A DNA stretch of 64,000 nt, taken from SFDP01 sp051891855. GTDB lineage: Bacteria; Bacillota; Clostridia; Lachnospirales; Lachnospiraceae. Shown here piece after piece: positions 40,226 to 48,767 of the stretch (positions within the stretch are counted from its first letter, which is position 1; the number at the start of each line of letters is the position of its first letter). The notes beneath the pieces were generated by a model. That model had not been told where the DNA came from. It saw nothing but the letters and a program-made list of their open reading frames with translations, and did not search any database. The DNA is taken from positions 1 to 64,000 of the forward strand of contig JBJFFP010000082.1 of NCBI GenBank assembly GCA_051891855.1, written 5' to 3'. The position numbers were made by a program, and so were the translations under genes.

Positions 40226-41017
40226 ATGGAGGAAAGCACAGTACTGATTGAGCGTTTACAGGCAGGGGATAAAGAGGCGAGAGAGGTACTGATTGAGAAA
40301 AATCTGGGGCTGGTACATCATATTGTCAAGCGCTTTTCGGGCAGAGGAGTGGATATGGAGGATTTATTTCAGATTGGAACCATCGGTCTGATGAAGGCTA
40401 TTGACAAGTTCGATCTTTCTTTTGGAGTAAAATTTTCCACCTATGCCGTTCCCCTTATCAGCGGGGAAATTAAGCGTTTCCTAAGGGATGACGGACTGGT
40501 AAAGGTGAGCAGAAGCCTGAAGGAAAACGGCTGGAAGGTCAATCGTGCCTTGGAACAGCAGAAGCGGGAAAAGGGTACGGATATGACTTTGGAAGAGCTG
40601 GTGAAAGCAACAGGACTTAACCGGGAAGAAATTGTTATGGCAATGGAGGCCAATATTCAGGTTGAGTCTCTTTATAAATCCGTTTATCAGTCGGATGGAA
40701 GTGAAATTTATCTGGTGGATCAGGTAGTAGCCGGAGGTGGAGGAAGTGGTCTGGGAAGAGAGATAAATCATTCAGGTGAAGGAAGGATGAATTGCTCAGG
40801 TACAGGTGAAGACAGGGAGAAGGAGGAGCTTCTGAATCGGATTTTATTGGAGCAGCTTTTGGAAAATCTGGGTGATTCAGAAAGAAATTTAATAAAAATG
40901 CGCTATTTTGAGAATATGACACAGGTACAAGTGGCAAGAATATTAGGGATAAGCCAGGTGCAGGTGTCACGGACGGAAAAAAAGATCCTTCAGGGCATGC
41001 GAAAAAGCCTGGAATGA
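40226..41017 (+). CDS. sigF: Sporulation sigma factor F
   Basis: Sigma-F directs early forespore transcription. The protein of about 263 residues has region 2 (LVHHIVKRFSGRGVDMEDLFQIGTIGLMKAIDKFD, FGVKFSTYAVPLISGEIKRFLRDD), region 3 and region 4 (LIKMRYFENMTQVQVARILGISQVQVSRTEKKIL). Between regions 3 and 4 lies a glycine/serine-rich stretch (about 173-198, including AGGGGSGLGREI) that makes it longer than most SigF proteins. ATG 40226 has GGAGG five bases upstream and is preferred to 40214. spoVAA follows after 13 bases. Confidence 0.94.
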   Translation: MEESTVLIERLQAGDKEAREVLIEKNLGLVHHIVKRFSGRGVDMEDLFQIGTIGLMKAIDKFDLSFGVKFSTYAVPLISGEIKRFLRDDGLVKVSRSLKENGWKVNRALEQQKREKGTDMTLEELVKATGLNREEIVMAMEANIQVESLYKSVYQSDGSEIYLVDQVVAGGGGSGLGREINHSGEGRMNCSGTGEDREKEELLNRILLEQLLENLGDSERNLIKMRYFENMTQVQVARILGISQVQVSRTEKKILQGMRKSLE

Positions 41018-41030
41018 AAAGGAGCTTGTT

Positions 41031-41660
41031 ATGGCAGATTTGACCGTCTATTTAAAAATGGATACAAAAGTAAAAACGGCAAAGGAGGTGGTCACGATTT
41101 CCGATCTGGGTACCGTTTATTGTCAGGATACCCATATCACCAATAAAATAAAGCCGATTAAGGTATATGGCTTTCGTATGCAGGATAAGGGACGATGTAT
41201 AATCAGTGCCCTTAAGGTAACGGAATTAATCTATGGCTGCTGTCCCAACTGCAGTGTAGACATCATTGGAGCAACGGAGATTATTGTGGAGCAGGTTAAG
41301 CCGGGAGGAGACAGTAAGTGGAAAACATGGCTGAAGGTGGCAGTGGTATCCGGTCTGTGCTTTTTTGGGACCATGTATACCATCATGGCCTATCACAATG
41401 ATATTAACATTACCCAGCTGTTTGAACAGGTTTATAAGCTGGTACTGGGAGAGGCAAAAAACGGCTTTACGGTTATGGAGGCCACCTATTCCCTGGGGCT
41501 TTCCCTAGGAATTATTATTTTCTATAATCATATCGGGAAACGAAGAATCACCAAGGATCCCAGCCCTGTAGAGGTGGAAATGCGAGCCTATGCAGATGAC
41601 ATTAATACTGCATTGGTGGAAATTGCTAACAGGGAGGAAAAGACCATTGATGTTTCTTAA
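41031..41660 (+). CDS. spoVAA: Stage V sporulation protein AA
   Basis: This 209-residue protein belongs to the SpoVA set that moves dipicolinic acid into the forespore. An N-terminal soluble domain (VYLKMDTKVKTAKEVVTISDLGTVYC) is followed by a region with NCSVDIIGATEIIVE and two membrane helices (about 105-122, 150-165). The order sigF-spoVAA-spoVAB is seen in many Clostridia and suggests expression late in the forespore or from the sigF transcript. Its end overlaps the spoVAB start by 11 bases. Confidence 0.87.
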   Translation: MADLTVYLKMDTKVKTAKEVVTISDLGTVYCQDTHITNKIKPIKVYGFRMQDKGRCIISALKVTELIYGCCPNCSVDIIGATEIIVEQVKPGGDSKWKTWLKVAVVSGLCFFGTMYTIMAYHNDINITQLFEQVYKLVLGEAKNGFTVMEATYSLGLSLGIIIFYNHIGKRRITKDPSPVEVEMRAYADDINTALVEIANREEKTIDVS

Positions 41661-42081
41661 ACAAATTCTTCTTGCCATATTCACTCTGGGCTTTGGCCTC
41701 CTTTCATCAGGAGGAGTCTTTACTGTATTTGTATCTGTAGGACTGGTTCCTCACTTTGCGGACAAGACCCATACCGCGGCCTATATCATGCACTATGAAA
41801 ATGCCATTGTGGCAGGAACCATTTTGGGCTGTATTTTCAGCATTTATGCCGAAGGGCTGAGTTCTGACTTTGGTACAGCGGGAAATCTTCTTCTTGGAAT
41901 ATTCGGTATATTTGCAGGTATGTTTGTAGGCTGCTTTGCCATTGCCATAGCAGAAATGCTCAATTCCATTCCTATTTTTTTCAGAAGGATCAATCTGGGA
42001 AAGGGAGCGGGAATTATCCTTCTGTCCCTGGCTCTGGGAAAGACCTTCGGTTCACTTCTCTATTTTATTAAGGGATGGTAA
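41650..42081 (+). CDS. spoVAB: Stage V sporulation protein AB
   Basis: This membrane protein of about 143 residues has four helices (LLAIFTLGFGLLSSGGVFTVF..., AIVAGTILGCIFSIY, LLLGIFGIFAGMFVGCFAIAIAE, GAGIILLSLALGKTFGSLLY). The start ATG 41650 lies within the end of spoVAA, so translation is likely coupled. The words and helix pattern are those of SpoVAB. spoVAC follows after 121 bases. Confidence 0.87.
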   Translation: MFLKQILLAIFTLGFGLLSSGGVFTVFVSVGLVPHFADKTHTAAYIMHYENAIVAGTILGCIFSIYAEGLSSDFGTAGNLLLGIFGIFAGMFVGCFAIAIAEMLNSIPIFFRRINLGKGAGIILLSLALGKTFGSLLYFIKGW

Positions 42082-42202
42082 AAGAGAGGAAAGAAAGCTT
42101 ATAGAGAATATTTTTTTGAAAAAATTGACATAATAATCCTCAGGTATATCGCAGACTTTATGGTGATATGGACTAATCCTATGGAAGGAAAGGGGAGATA
42201 CA

Positions 42203-42691
42203 ATGGGACAGAATAGGAAGGGAAAGCAGCCCGTAACAGAGCAGGAAAAGCAGAAATATCAGGAGTATGTTAAGGAAATGACTCCCACGCATAATTTAGG
42301 AATGCAGATGTTCAATGCCTTTATCTGCGGAGGAATCATCTGTCTGATTGGGCAGATCATTTTAAATTATTGTTTAAATACGTTGGGAATGGAAGAGGAG
42401 ACGGCAGCCAGCTGGTGCTCCCTGCTGCTGATTTTACTGTCGGTAGTTCTGACTGCTCTTCATCTTTACGGAAAAATCGTAAAATGGGGAGGAGCAGGTG
42501 CTCTGGTACCCATTACCGGTTTTGCCAATTCTGTGGCAGCCACGGCTATTGAATTTAAAGCCGAGGGATGGGTTTTTGGCGTAGGCAGTAAAATTTTTAC
42601 CATTGCCGGACCAGTGATTTTGTACGGCATTGTCTCAAGCTGGGTATTGGGACTGATTTATTGGATAATGAAATGTATGGGAGCGGCATAA
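42203..42691 (+). CDS. spoVAC: Stage V sporulation protein AC
   Basis: SpoVAC is a mechanosensitive membrane channel component for dipicolinic acid passage. This 162-residue protein has four helices and the typical blocks YQEYVKEMTPTH, FNAFICGGIICLIGQII, VKWGGAGALVPITGFANSVAATAIEFKAEGWVFGVGSKIFTIAGPVI and GLIYW. It has AAAGGGGAGA upstream. Unusually, spoVAD does not follow; it lies 7.5 kb further downstream. A weak TTGACA at 42126-42131 may be a promoter. Confidence 0.94.
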   Translation: MGQNRKGKQPVTEQEKQKYQEYVKEMTPTHNLGMQMFNAFICGGIICLIGQIILNYCLNTLGMEEETAASWCSLLLILLSVVLTALHLYGKIVKWGGAGALVPITGFANSVAATAIEFKAEGWVFGVGSKIFTIAGPVILYGIVSSWVLGLIYWIMKCMGAA

Positions 42692-42700
42692 GCTGCTCCC
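42679..42700 (+). terminator. Hairpin at the end of spoVAC
   Basis: GGGAGC (42679-42684) and GCTCCC (42695-42700), with further pairing inside, make a stem over the stop codon. The T-rich tail is weak, so it is a probable rather than a certain terminator. Confidence 0.5.
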
Positions 42701-42749
42701 ATCGTTTATATTCTCCATAGTCTACACCGGATGCAGGGCTGTCCTGTCC

Positions 42750-43106
42750 TTACCGGGAGTGTACATCTCCCAGCGATTTCTGCTCATTCTTGATTTCCCA
42801 GTGAATCAAAAAGGTAAGAAGGCCGCGAAGGAGGATGACGGCTCCCAGGATTCCCAGCTCTGACCAGTCCCGCACAACCACAGTACGAAGTACCTCACTT
42901 CCCATCTTAAATTCCAGAGAAAGAGCAATTCCTTCGGCCAGATTGAGCCGCAAATGGGAGTCCTTATTTATCCACTGAATAAAGCATTTTATAGCGCTTA
43001 TGACCAGAACAATTATACCGAACAGTTCAAGTAAAATCGTACAGATTTCTACTGTATAGGTCAGGCCGGAGTCAATAAAATGTAGAAAAGAAATCATTTT
43101 TTTCAC
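42750..43106 (-). CDS. Small DUF1622 membrane protein
   Basis: This 118-residue protein has two or three hydrophobic helices (VEICTILLELFGIIVLVISAI, LGILGAVILLRGLLTFLIH) and a middle block RLNLAEGIALSLEFKMGSEVLRTVV typical of DUF1622. Its function is unknown. GGAGAGTG precedes the ATG on the minus strand. It stands alone, convergent with spoVAC and divergent from the ArsC-like gene, so it is probably a single-gene unit. Confidence 0.82.
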   Translation of the reverse strand: MKKMISFLHFIDSGLTYTVEICTILLELFGIIVLVISAIKCFIQWINKDSHLRLNLAEGIALSLEFKMGSEVLRTVVVRDWSELGILGAVILLRGLLTFLIHWEIKNEQKSLGDVHSR

Positions 43107-43311
43107 TCTCCTTGATTAAAATTTGCATAGATAAAAAAAGAACAGTAAACACTGCCACTTTACTTATTTTAGTATAACCGGTATTAAAAAAAATACAAGG
43201 TAAGGCGGAAAAAAGAAGGGAAATCCTTGCAAAAAAGTGTAACAGAGGATATGATAAGAACATGGGGGACTATAGCAAAATTTTGTAAAATAACGGAGAA
43301 GAGACATAAAA

Positions 43312-43668
43312 ATGAAAGTACAGTTTGTAGAATATCCGAAATGCTCAACCTGCCAGAAAGCGAAAAAATGGCTTGGGCTGCAGAAAATAGAATTTGAAGA
43401 CAGACACATAAAAGAGAATCCGCCTTCTTATGAAGAACTGAAAGCATGGTATAAGCTCAGCGGCCTTCCCTTGAAAAAATTTTTTAACACCAGTGGACTT
43501 TTGTACAAGGAGATGGGGTTAAAGGACAAATTACCGAAAATGAGTGAAGAAGAGCAGCTTAAGCTTTTGTCCGGTGACGGGATGCTGGTAAAGCGTCCTA
43601 TTTTATGGAATGAAAATTTTGTTCTGGTGGGCTTTAATGAAGCCAAATGGAGTGATAAGCTGCTGTAG
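43312..43668 (+). CDS. ArsC/Spx-family thioredoxin-fold protein
   Basis: This 118-residue protein has the thioredoxin-like ArsC fold with a C-S-T-C motif at C11-C14, a TSGLLYKEMGL-like middle and the RPILWNENFVLVGFNEAKW end. The family includes arsenate reductases and Spx regulators. The CXXC and the lack of any ars genes nearby speak for a YffB/Spx-like redox protein rather than a dedicated arsenate reductase, but this is not decided by sequence. GGAGAAGAG lies upstream of the ATG. It is followed by the GGDEF-EAL gene after about 47 bases. Confidence 0.83.
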   Translation: MKVQFVEYPKCSTCQKAKKWLGLQKIEFEDRHIKENPPSYEELKAWYKLSGLPLKKFFNTSGLLYKEMGLKDKLPKMSEEEQLKLLSGDGMLVKRPILWNENFVLVGFNEAKWSDKLL

Positions 43669-43714
43669 GCAGGTGAGGCTGGGATTACCTGAGAGGAAAG
43701 GAAGTGCCTTTTGT

Positions 43715-46339
43715 ATGAATTATAGATTGAAGCTTTATATTAATTCCATAGTGGATTTATATTCAGATATTGTGGCTGTAGATCTGGAAAATGGAGAATG
43801 CAAATACATTTATGTGGAAAATGGAATGGTGGAGGAACTGAAGGTTCCTTATACATGGGCTGAGGCTAAGATATTACTTCTCAGCAATATACATCCTGAT
43901 GACAGACAGAAGGTTTTGGATTCCTGGAATAAGCACATGGTGCCGGAGGCAGAGCCGGACAGTGCCTTTGCAGTTACCTACAAATCCCTTTCAGGAGAGA
44001 GAGGCAGGGCAGCCAGTGAATGGAAGATGAATATCGCCGTCCAGGAAAGTGATGGACGAAAGCTGGCATTGATTTTCAGCAGAGACCATTCTATGGAAAT
44101 GAAAGATAAGCTCCATCTGGATATAGAGGGGCATCGCGACAATCTGACCAGCCTTTATACACGGTTTAAGCTGGATGAGATGATTCGGACCGAATATCGA
44201 AAGCTGGAGTCCTGCGGAGTCTTGTATTTTGATATTAATGATTTTAAAAGTATAAAAGAGGTATATGGGAATAAGGAAGAGGAAGAGATTCTTGCCCATA
44301 TTTCTGACAGCATTAAGGCTCTGGAGAATCCTAAGGTACTGGCATACCGCTATGGTAAGGATGATTTTATAGTGATAGCCAAAGATTACAGTAAGGATGC
44401 CTTTCGTAATCTGATTAATTTCTGGATGGACCGGTGGAAAAATCTGGCGGAGGGAAGACCTGTGGAATATACGGTTGCCATGGGAAATGCCTGGGACTGT
44501 GCCCCTGTATCGGTACAGGAGCTGATTGCCAAGGCAGAAGGCCATATGTTCCGCAACAAAAAATTGATGAAGTCGGGGATTCCCATGGACTATTACCTGC
44601 AGGAGGAAATTACATCATCCTATGGTCTTTTTGGGGGCAGTCAGTTTTTTAAAACGGTAGATTACAAACTGAAAAATGTGTGGAATGGATACTGTCTGGT
44701 TGCCATTGATATTGAACACTTTAAGCTTTATAACAAGTGGTGGGGCAGACAGGCGGGAGATGAGTTTTTAGCAGATATTGCCACGGTGCTGAAGGATTAT
44801 GAGGAGCGGTTCGATGGTGTGGCAGCTTATATCGGCGGTGATAATTTTGCCATATTGCTTCCGGATAAGAATGAGATCATCGAAGGGCTTACACAGAAGC
44901 TGACCATACTTGCCAATGAGAGGACCAGCAACGTGGGCTTTTTGCCTGCATTGGGGGTATATCACACCGGCGGCGAGAAAATGGAGGCAATGGTAATGTA
45001 TGACCGGGCAACTGAGGCACAGGCTCATGTGTTCGGAAATTACGAGGAGCGCTGCTGCGTTTACGAAGAGAATATGACTAAGGCAGTAGAGCAGGAATTG
45101 AATCTGATTATTGAGGCAAAGGAGGCTTTGGAAAGAAGGCAGTTCTTTCTGGTTTTACAGCCCAAATGCCGGATTACTACGGGAAAAATCGTAGGTGCAG
45201 AAGCCCTGGTTCGCTGGCGTCATCCTGCGAAAGGGATGATTAGCCCCGGAGCTTTTATCCCTGTTTTGGAACGCAATGGATTCATTACGGATGTGGATTT
45301 ATTTGTCTGGGAGGAAGTTTGCAGAAAAATTCGCAGCTGGATGGATGAAGGAATTGAGCCCGTACCCATTTCCATTAATGTATCCAGAATTGATATGCTG
45401 TCTATTGACGTGGCAAATGAGCTCAACCGTCTGGTTGCCAAATATGAAATAGAGAAAAAATACGTTAAGGTAGAAATTACCGAGAGTGCATATGTAGATG
45501 ATGCGGATCAGATTACGGAAACCGTGCAGAGACTGCAGCAGGCGGGCTTCATTCTCTTAATGGATGACTTTGGCAGCGGCTATTCTTCCTTAAATATGCT
45601 GCGCAATGTTGTGGTGGATATTATCAAAATCGACATGAAGTTTTTGGATATGGCCCATGACGATATGCAGAAGGGACAGCAGATTTTAAAATCGGTAATC
45701 AATATGTCCAGAGAAATGAAGCTGCCCATTATCGTGGAAGGGGTAGAAACCCAGGAGCAGGCAGATTTCCTGAAAAAAATGAACGTTAAGTATGCCCAGG
45801 GCTTCTTGTTCTACCGTCCTATGGAGGTAACTGCTTTTACCGAGCTTCTTTCGGATGAGAATAAGGTAGACCATAAGGGAATAAATACGAACAAGATTGG
45901 TTCCGGACATTTCGGCAAAATGGTAGAGGGCCTGTTGGAGGAAAGGGAACGACAGGAAAAGAAGAATAGGTTTTCCAAAACTCCGGGAGGCTTCTTTTCC
46001 TATAATGCCTCCGGGGAGGGGAGCTTAACTGAAGTAGATAAGTCTATAGCCCATATGTTTGGGTGTAAATCAATTCCGGACTTTCTGGATTATGTGGGAA
46101 ATACCTTTAAGGGTATGGTACATCCTGAGGATTGGGAAAGAGTGGAACATGAGATTAAGGAACAGATTGCTGATTCTGATTGGAAAATGGATTATGTGGA
46201 ATACCGAATTATCCGCAAGGATGGCAGGATTCGCTATATAAAGAATTATGGCCATCTGGAGGAAGGAGAAGGAAAGGGAAATGACTTTTTTAGGGTATTT
46301 CTTTTGGATGTGACCAATGAGCTTCAAAATGAGTCATAA
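43715..46339 (+). CDS. Cyclic-di-GMP signalling protein: PAS-like, two degenerate GGDEF, EAL, PAS
   Basis: This protein of about 874 residues has an N-terminal PAS-like region (1-125), a GGDEF-like domain with YGKDDF in place of GGDEF (about 140-300), a second with IGGDNF (about 315-460), a complete-looking EAL domain (about 475-735: EALVRWRHP, ISINVSR, ITESAY, DDFGSGYSSL, VEGVET, QGFLFYRPM), and a C-terminal PAS domain (about 765-870). The EAL residues favour phosphodiesterase activity. Both GGDEF sites deviate, so synthesis is doubtful, though they may bind GTP as sensors. It has no membrane segment. ATG 43715 is chosen; the frame extends upstream into the previous gene. Confidence 0.85.
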   Translation: MNYRLKLYINSIVDLYSDIVAVDLENGECKYIYVENGMVEELKVPYTWAEAKILLLSNIHPDDRQKVLDSWNKHMVPEAEPDSAFAVTYKSLSGERGRAASEWKMNIAVQESDGRKLALIFSRDHSMEMKDKLHLDIEGHRDNLTSLYTRFKLDEMIRTEYRKLESCGVLYFDINDFKSIKEVYGNKEEEEILAHISDSIKALENPKVLAYRYGKDDFIVIAKDYSKDAFRNLINFWMDRWKNLAEGRPVEYTVAMGNAWDCAPVSVQELIAKAEGHMFRNKKLMKSGIPMDYYLQEEITSSYGLFGGSQFFKTVDYKLKNVWNGYCLVAIDIEHFKLYNKWWGRQAGDEFLADIATVLKDYEERFDGVAAYIGGDNFAILLPDKNEIIEGLTQKLTILANERTSNVGFLPALGVYHTGGEKMEAMVMYDRATEAQAHVFGNYEERCCVYEENMTKAVEQELNLIIEAKEALERRQFFLVLQPKCRITTGKIVGAEALVRWRHPAKGMISPGAFIPVLERNGFITDVDLFVWEEVCRKIRSWMDEGIEPVPISINVSRIDMLSIDVANELNRLVAKYEIEKKYVKVEITESAYVDDADQITETVQRLQQAGFILLMDDFGSGYSSLNMLRNVVVDIIKIDMKFLDMAHDDMQKGQQILKSVINMSREMKLPIIVEGVETQEQADFLKKMNVKYAQGFLFYRPMEVTAFTELLSDENKVDHKGINTNKIGSGHFGKMVEGLLEERERQEKKNRFSKTPGGFFSYNASGEGSLTEVDKSIAHMFGCKSIPDFLDYVGNTFKGMVHPEDWERVEHEIKEQIADSDWKMDYVEYRIIRKDGRIRYIKNYGHLEEGEGKGNDFFRVFLLDVTNELQNES

Positions 46340-46416
46340 AAATACGTTTTCAAAAGCAATTTTCTTAGCCTGTAAAGGATATGCTTTATAGAAATGAGTG
46401 AAAGAGAGGAAATAAA

Positions 46417-47796
46417 ATGGAGAAAAAAAATATTCCTTACAAAATCTATCTGGAGGAGCATGAAATGCCCAGACAGTGGTACAATGTTCGGGCAGATATG
46501 AAGAAAAAACCGGCACCTTTATTAAATCCGGGAACTTTACAGCCCATGACTGCTAAGGAGCTGTCGCAGGTTTTCTGCCGGGAATTGGTGAATCAGGAAA
46601 TGGATGAGGAAACACCGTATTTTCCCATTCCGGAGGAAATTCTTAATTTCTATCGGATGTATCGCCCCTCTCCGTTAGTCAGGGCATACTGTCTGGAGGA
46701 GAAGCTTCAGACCCCGGCCCATATTTACTATAAATTTGAGGGAAATAATACCTCCGGAAGCCATAAGCTTAATTCGGCTATTGCTCAGGCATATTATGCC
46801 AAAAAGGAAGGACTTAAAGGGGTTACTACGGAAACCGGTGCGGGACAGTGGGGAACGGCCCTTTCCATGGCCTGTTCTTATTTTGATCTGGATTGCCAGG
46901 TATATATGGTGAAATGCTCATATGAGCAAAAGCCCTTCCGTCGGGAGGTAATGAGAACCTATGGAGCAAAGGTTACTCCTTCTCCCTCCATGGAAACCAA
47001 TATCGGACGGAAAATGAATGAAGAATTTCCCGGAACTACGGGAAGTCTGGGCTGCGCCATTTCTGAGGCAGTGGAAGCGGCCACCAGTCAGGAGGGCTAT
47101 CGTTATGTGCTTGGCTCCGTTTTGGCCCAGGTACTTTTGCATCAGTCGGTAATCGGTCTGGAAACAAAGGCTGCATTGGATAAATATGGAATTAAGGCGG
47201 ATATGATTATTGGCTGTGCAGGCGGCGGTTCCAATTTGGGCGGTTTGATTTCTCCCTTTGCCGGTGAGATTTTGCGTAAAGAGGCCAACTATCAGTTAAT
47301 CGCAGTGGAACCGGCTTCCTGCCCATCCTTAACCAGAGGAAAATATGCCTATGATTTCTGTGATACCGGAAAGGTATGTCCTTTACAGAAAATGTATACT
47401 CTGGGTAGCAGTTTTATTCCTTCTGCAAGCCATGCCGGCGGCCTTCGCTATCATGGGATGAGTGCCATTGTATCCGAGCTGTATGATCAGGGAATTTTAG
47501 AGGCAAGAAGTGTGGAGCAGACCTCCGTATTTGAGGCAGCACAGACTTTTGCCCGAATTGAAGGTATTTTACCGGCACCGGAAAGCAGCCATGCAATCAA
47601 GGTGGCTATTGATGAGGCGCTAAAATGCAAGGAAACCGGAGAGCATAAGAATATCGTATTCGGCCTGACCGGGACCGGATATTTCGATATGTACGCTTAC
47701 CAGAATTATAATGATGGTAAAATGAGAGACTATATTCCTACAGATGAAGAGATTGCCCGGGCATTAAGTAAACTGCCCCGGGTTGATATCGAATAA
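46417..47796 (+). CDS. TrpB2-type tryptophan synthase beta-like protein
   Basis: This 459-residue PLP enzyme belongs to the TrpB2 branch of tryptophan synthase beta, longer than TrpB1 (about 400). The PLP lysine is K117 in NNTSGSHKLNSA, with ETGAGQWGTALSMA and the phosphate loop GCAGGGSNLGG following. The TrpB2 branch often stands without trpA, as here, and may use free indole or another substrate. No other trp genes are nearby. AGAGAGGAAA precedes the ATG. It is followed by a short terminator-like hairpin. Confidence 0.9.
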   Translation: MEKKNIPYKIYLEEHEMPRQWYNVRADMKKKPAPLLNPGTLQPMTAKELSQVFCRELVNQEMDEETPYFPIPEEILNFYRMYRPSPLVRAYCLEEKLQTPAHIYYKFEGNNTSGSHKLNSAIAQAYYAKKEGLKGVTTETGAGQWGTALSMACSYFDLDCQVYMVKCSYEQKPFRREVMRTYGAKVTPSPSMETNIGRKMNEEFPGTTGSLGCAISEAVEAATSQEGYRYVLGSVLAQVLLHQSVIGLETKAALDKYGIKADMIIGCAGGGSNLGGLISPFAGEILRKEANYQLIAVEPASCPSLTRGKYAYDFCDTGKVCPLQKMYTLGSSFIPSASHAGGLRYHGMSAIVSELYDQGILEARSVEQTSVFEAAQTFARIEGILPAPESSHAIKVAIDEALKCKETGEHKNIVFGLTGTGYFDMYAYQNYNDGKMRDYIPTDEEIARALSKLPRVDIE

Positions 47797-47807
47797 ACAG
47801 ATGAATG

Positions 47808-47836
47808 AAAAGAGGCTGCTGAGACGGTCTCTTTTT
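47808..47836 (+). terminator. Terminator after the TrpB2 gene
   Basis: AAAAGAGGC (47808-47816) and GTCTCTTTT (47827-47835) pair around a 10-base loop with one G-T pair, leading into T-rich sequence. Confidence 0.5.
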
Positions 47837-47873
47837 CTTTTTGAGAAAAAGTTTATTTTTTGCAAAAAACCTC

Positions 47874-47912
47874 TTGCAATTTTAAAAAAATATGATATTA
47901 TAATAATAACAA
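47874..47912 (+). promoter_or_regulatory. Promoter with overlapping PerR-like box
   Basis: TTGCAA (47874-47879) and TATTAT (47896-47901) are 16 bases apart. TTATAATAATAACAA at 47898-47912 matches 12 of 14 fixed positions of the PerR box TTATAATNATTATAA and overlaps the -10 element, so repression is plausible. The target is a flavin/rubredoxin protein, a usual type of PerR target in anaerobes. Confidence 0.5.
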
Positions 47913-48008
47913 TAATCATTACTGATTTTAAAAAAGGCATGTATGGTATGAAAATTACCGTTATGAATATAATGAAAGTAAGAAGAAAAAGAAAAGGAGA
48001 ATGTGAGT

Positions 48009-48632
48009 ATGAATGATAAAGCGTTATTTCAGCTAAGCTATGGATTATATGTTCTTACGGCAGCTAAGGATGGTAAGCAGAATGGCTGTATAATCAATAC
48101 GGCAGGTCAGGTGACTAACACTCCCAACCGTCTTCAGATTGCGGTAAATAAGGCAAACTACACCCATGATCTGATTAAAGAAACCGGTGAATTTACCGTA
48201 TCCATGATTAACCAGAATGCCGGGTTTGATTTATTTAAGCGTTTTGGCTTCCAGTCCGGTAAGGATGTAGATAAGTTTGAAGGATTTGATGGATATGCAG
48301 TAGGGGCAAACGGAATCAATTACATTACGGAAGGCTGTAATGGATATATTTCCGTAAAGGTTGAGCAAACACTGGATTTGGGTACTCACACTCTGTTTAT
48401 CGGTCTGGTAACGGATATGGATGTGCTGAATGATGTTCCTTCTACCACCTATACCTATTATCAGGAAAATATTAAACCAAAGCCCCAGGCACCTCAGGGT
48501 GGAGGCGGCAAAAAGACCGTATGGGTCTGCAAGATTTGCGGTTATGTATATGAGGGAGAGGAATTGCCGGCAGACTATATCTGTCCGCTGTGTAAGCATC
48601 CTGCTTCTGATTTTGAGAAAACGGTACGATAG
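48009..48632 (+). CDS. Flavin reductase-like protein fused to rubredoxin
   Basis: This protein of about 207 residues has an FMN-binding flavin-reductase-like domain (about 1-150: QLSYGLYVLTA, GCIINTAGQVTNTPNRLQIAVNK, GEFTVSMIN) and a C-terminal rubredoxin (about 165-205) with CKICGYVYEG and CPLCKHPASDFE as the two iron-binding cysteine pairs. This is the layout of high-molecular-weight rubredoxin, which passes electrons to flavodiiron proteins that reduce oxygen or nitric oxide. ATG 48009 with AAGGAG upstream is chosen over GTG 48003. The PerR-like box upstream fits an oxidative-stress role. Confidence 0.9.
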   Translation: MNDKALFQLSYGLYVLTAAKDGKQNGCIINTAGQVTNTPNRLQIAVNKANYTHDLIKETGEFTVSMINQNAGFDLFKRFGFQSGKDVDKFEGFDGYAVGANGINYITEGCNGYISVKVEQTLDLGTHTLFIGLVTDMDVLNDVPSTTYTYYQENIKPKPQAPQGGGGKKTVWVCKICGYVYEGEELPADYICPLCKHPASDFEKTVR

Positions 48633-48685
48633 AGTTTTATTATCTTATGGGCCAGCTACGAGAAGGTTGATATATATTGTTGAAG

Positions 48686-48718
48686 GGAAGGCAAAGGGGA
48701 TGCCTTCCTTTCTCTTTT
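48686..48718 (+). terminator. Terminator after the flavin-rubredoxin gene
   Basis: GGAAGGCA (48686-48693) pairs with TGCCTTCC (48701-48708), followed by TTTCTCTTTT. Confidence 0.75.
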
Positions 48719-48767
48719 CTTTGGAAACAAGCTGTGGTATGATGATTAAATAATGCAGAAAGGATTT

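Noticed and set aside
43312..43668. Dedicated arsenate resistance
   Set aside because: No arsR, arsB or acr3 gene is near and the CXXC motif fits Spx/YffB-like proteins as well.
43610..43714. Longer N-terminus of the GGDEF-EAL protein
   Set aside because: The extension overlaps the end of the ArsC-like gene in another frame and has no ribosome binding site.
47783..48016. Open frame of 77 residues between the TrpB2 and flavin-rubredoxin genes
   Set aside because: It overlaps the end of the TrpB2 gene, the terminator and the promoter with the PerR-like box. The translation is low-complexity and without a domain.
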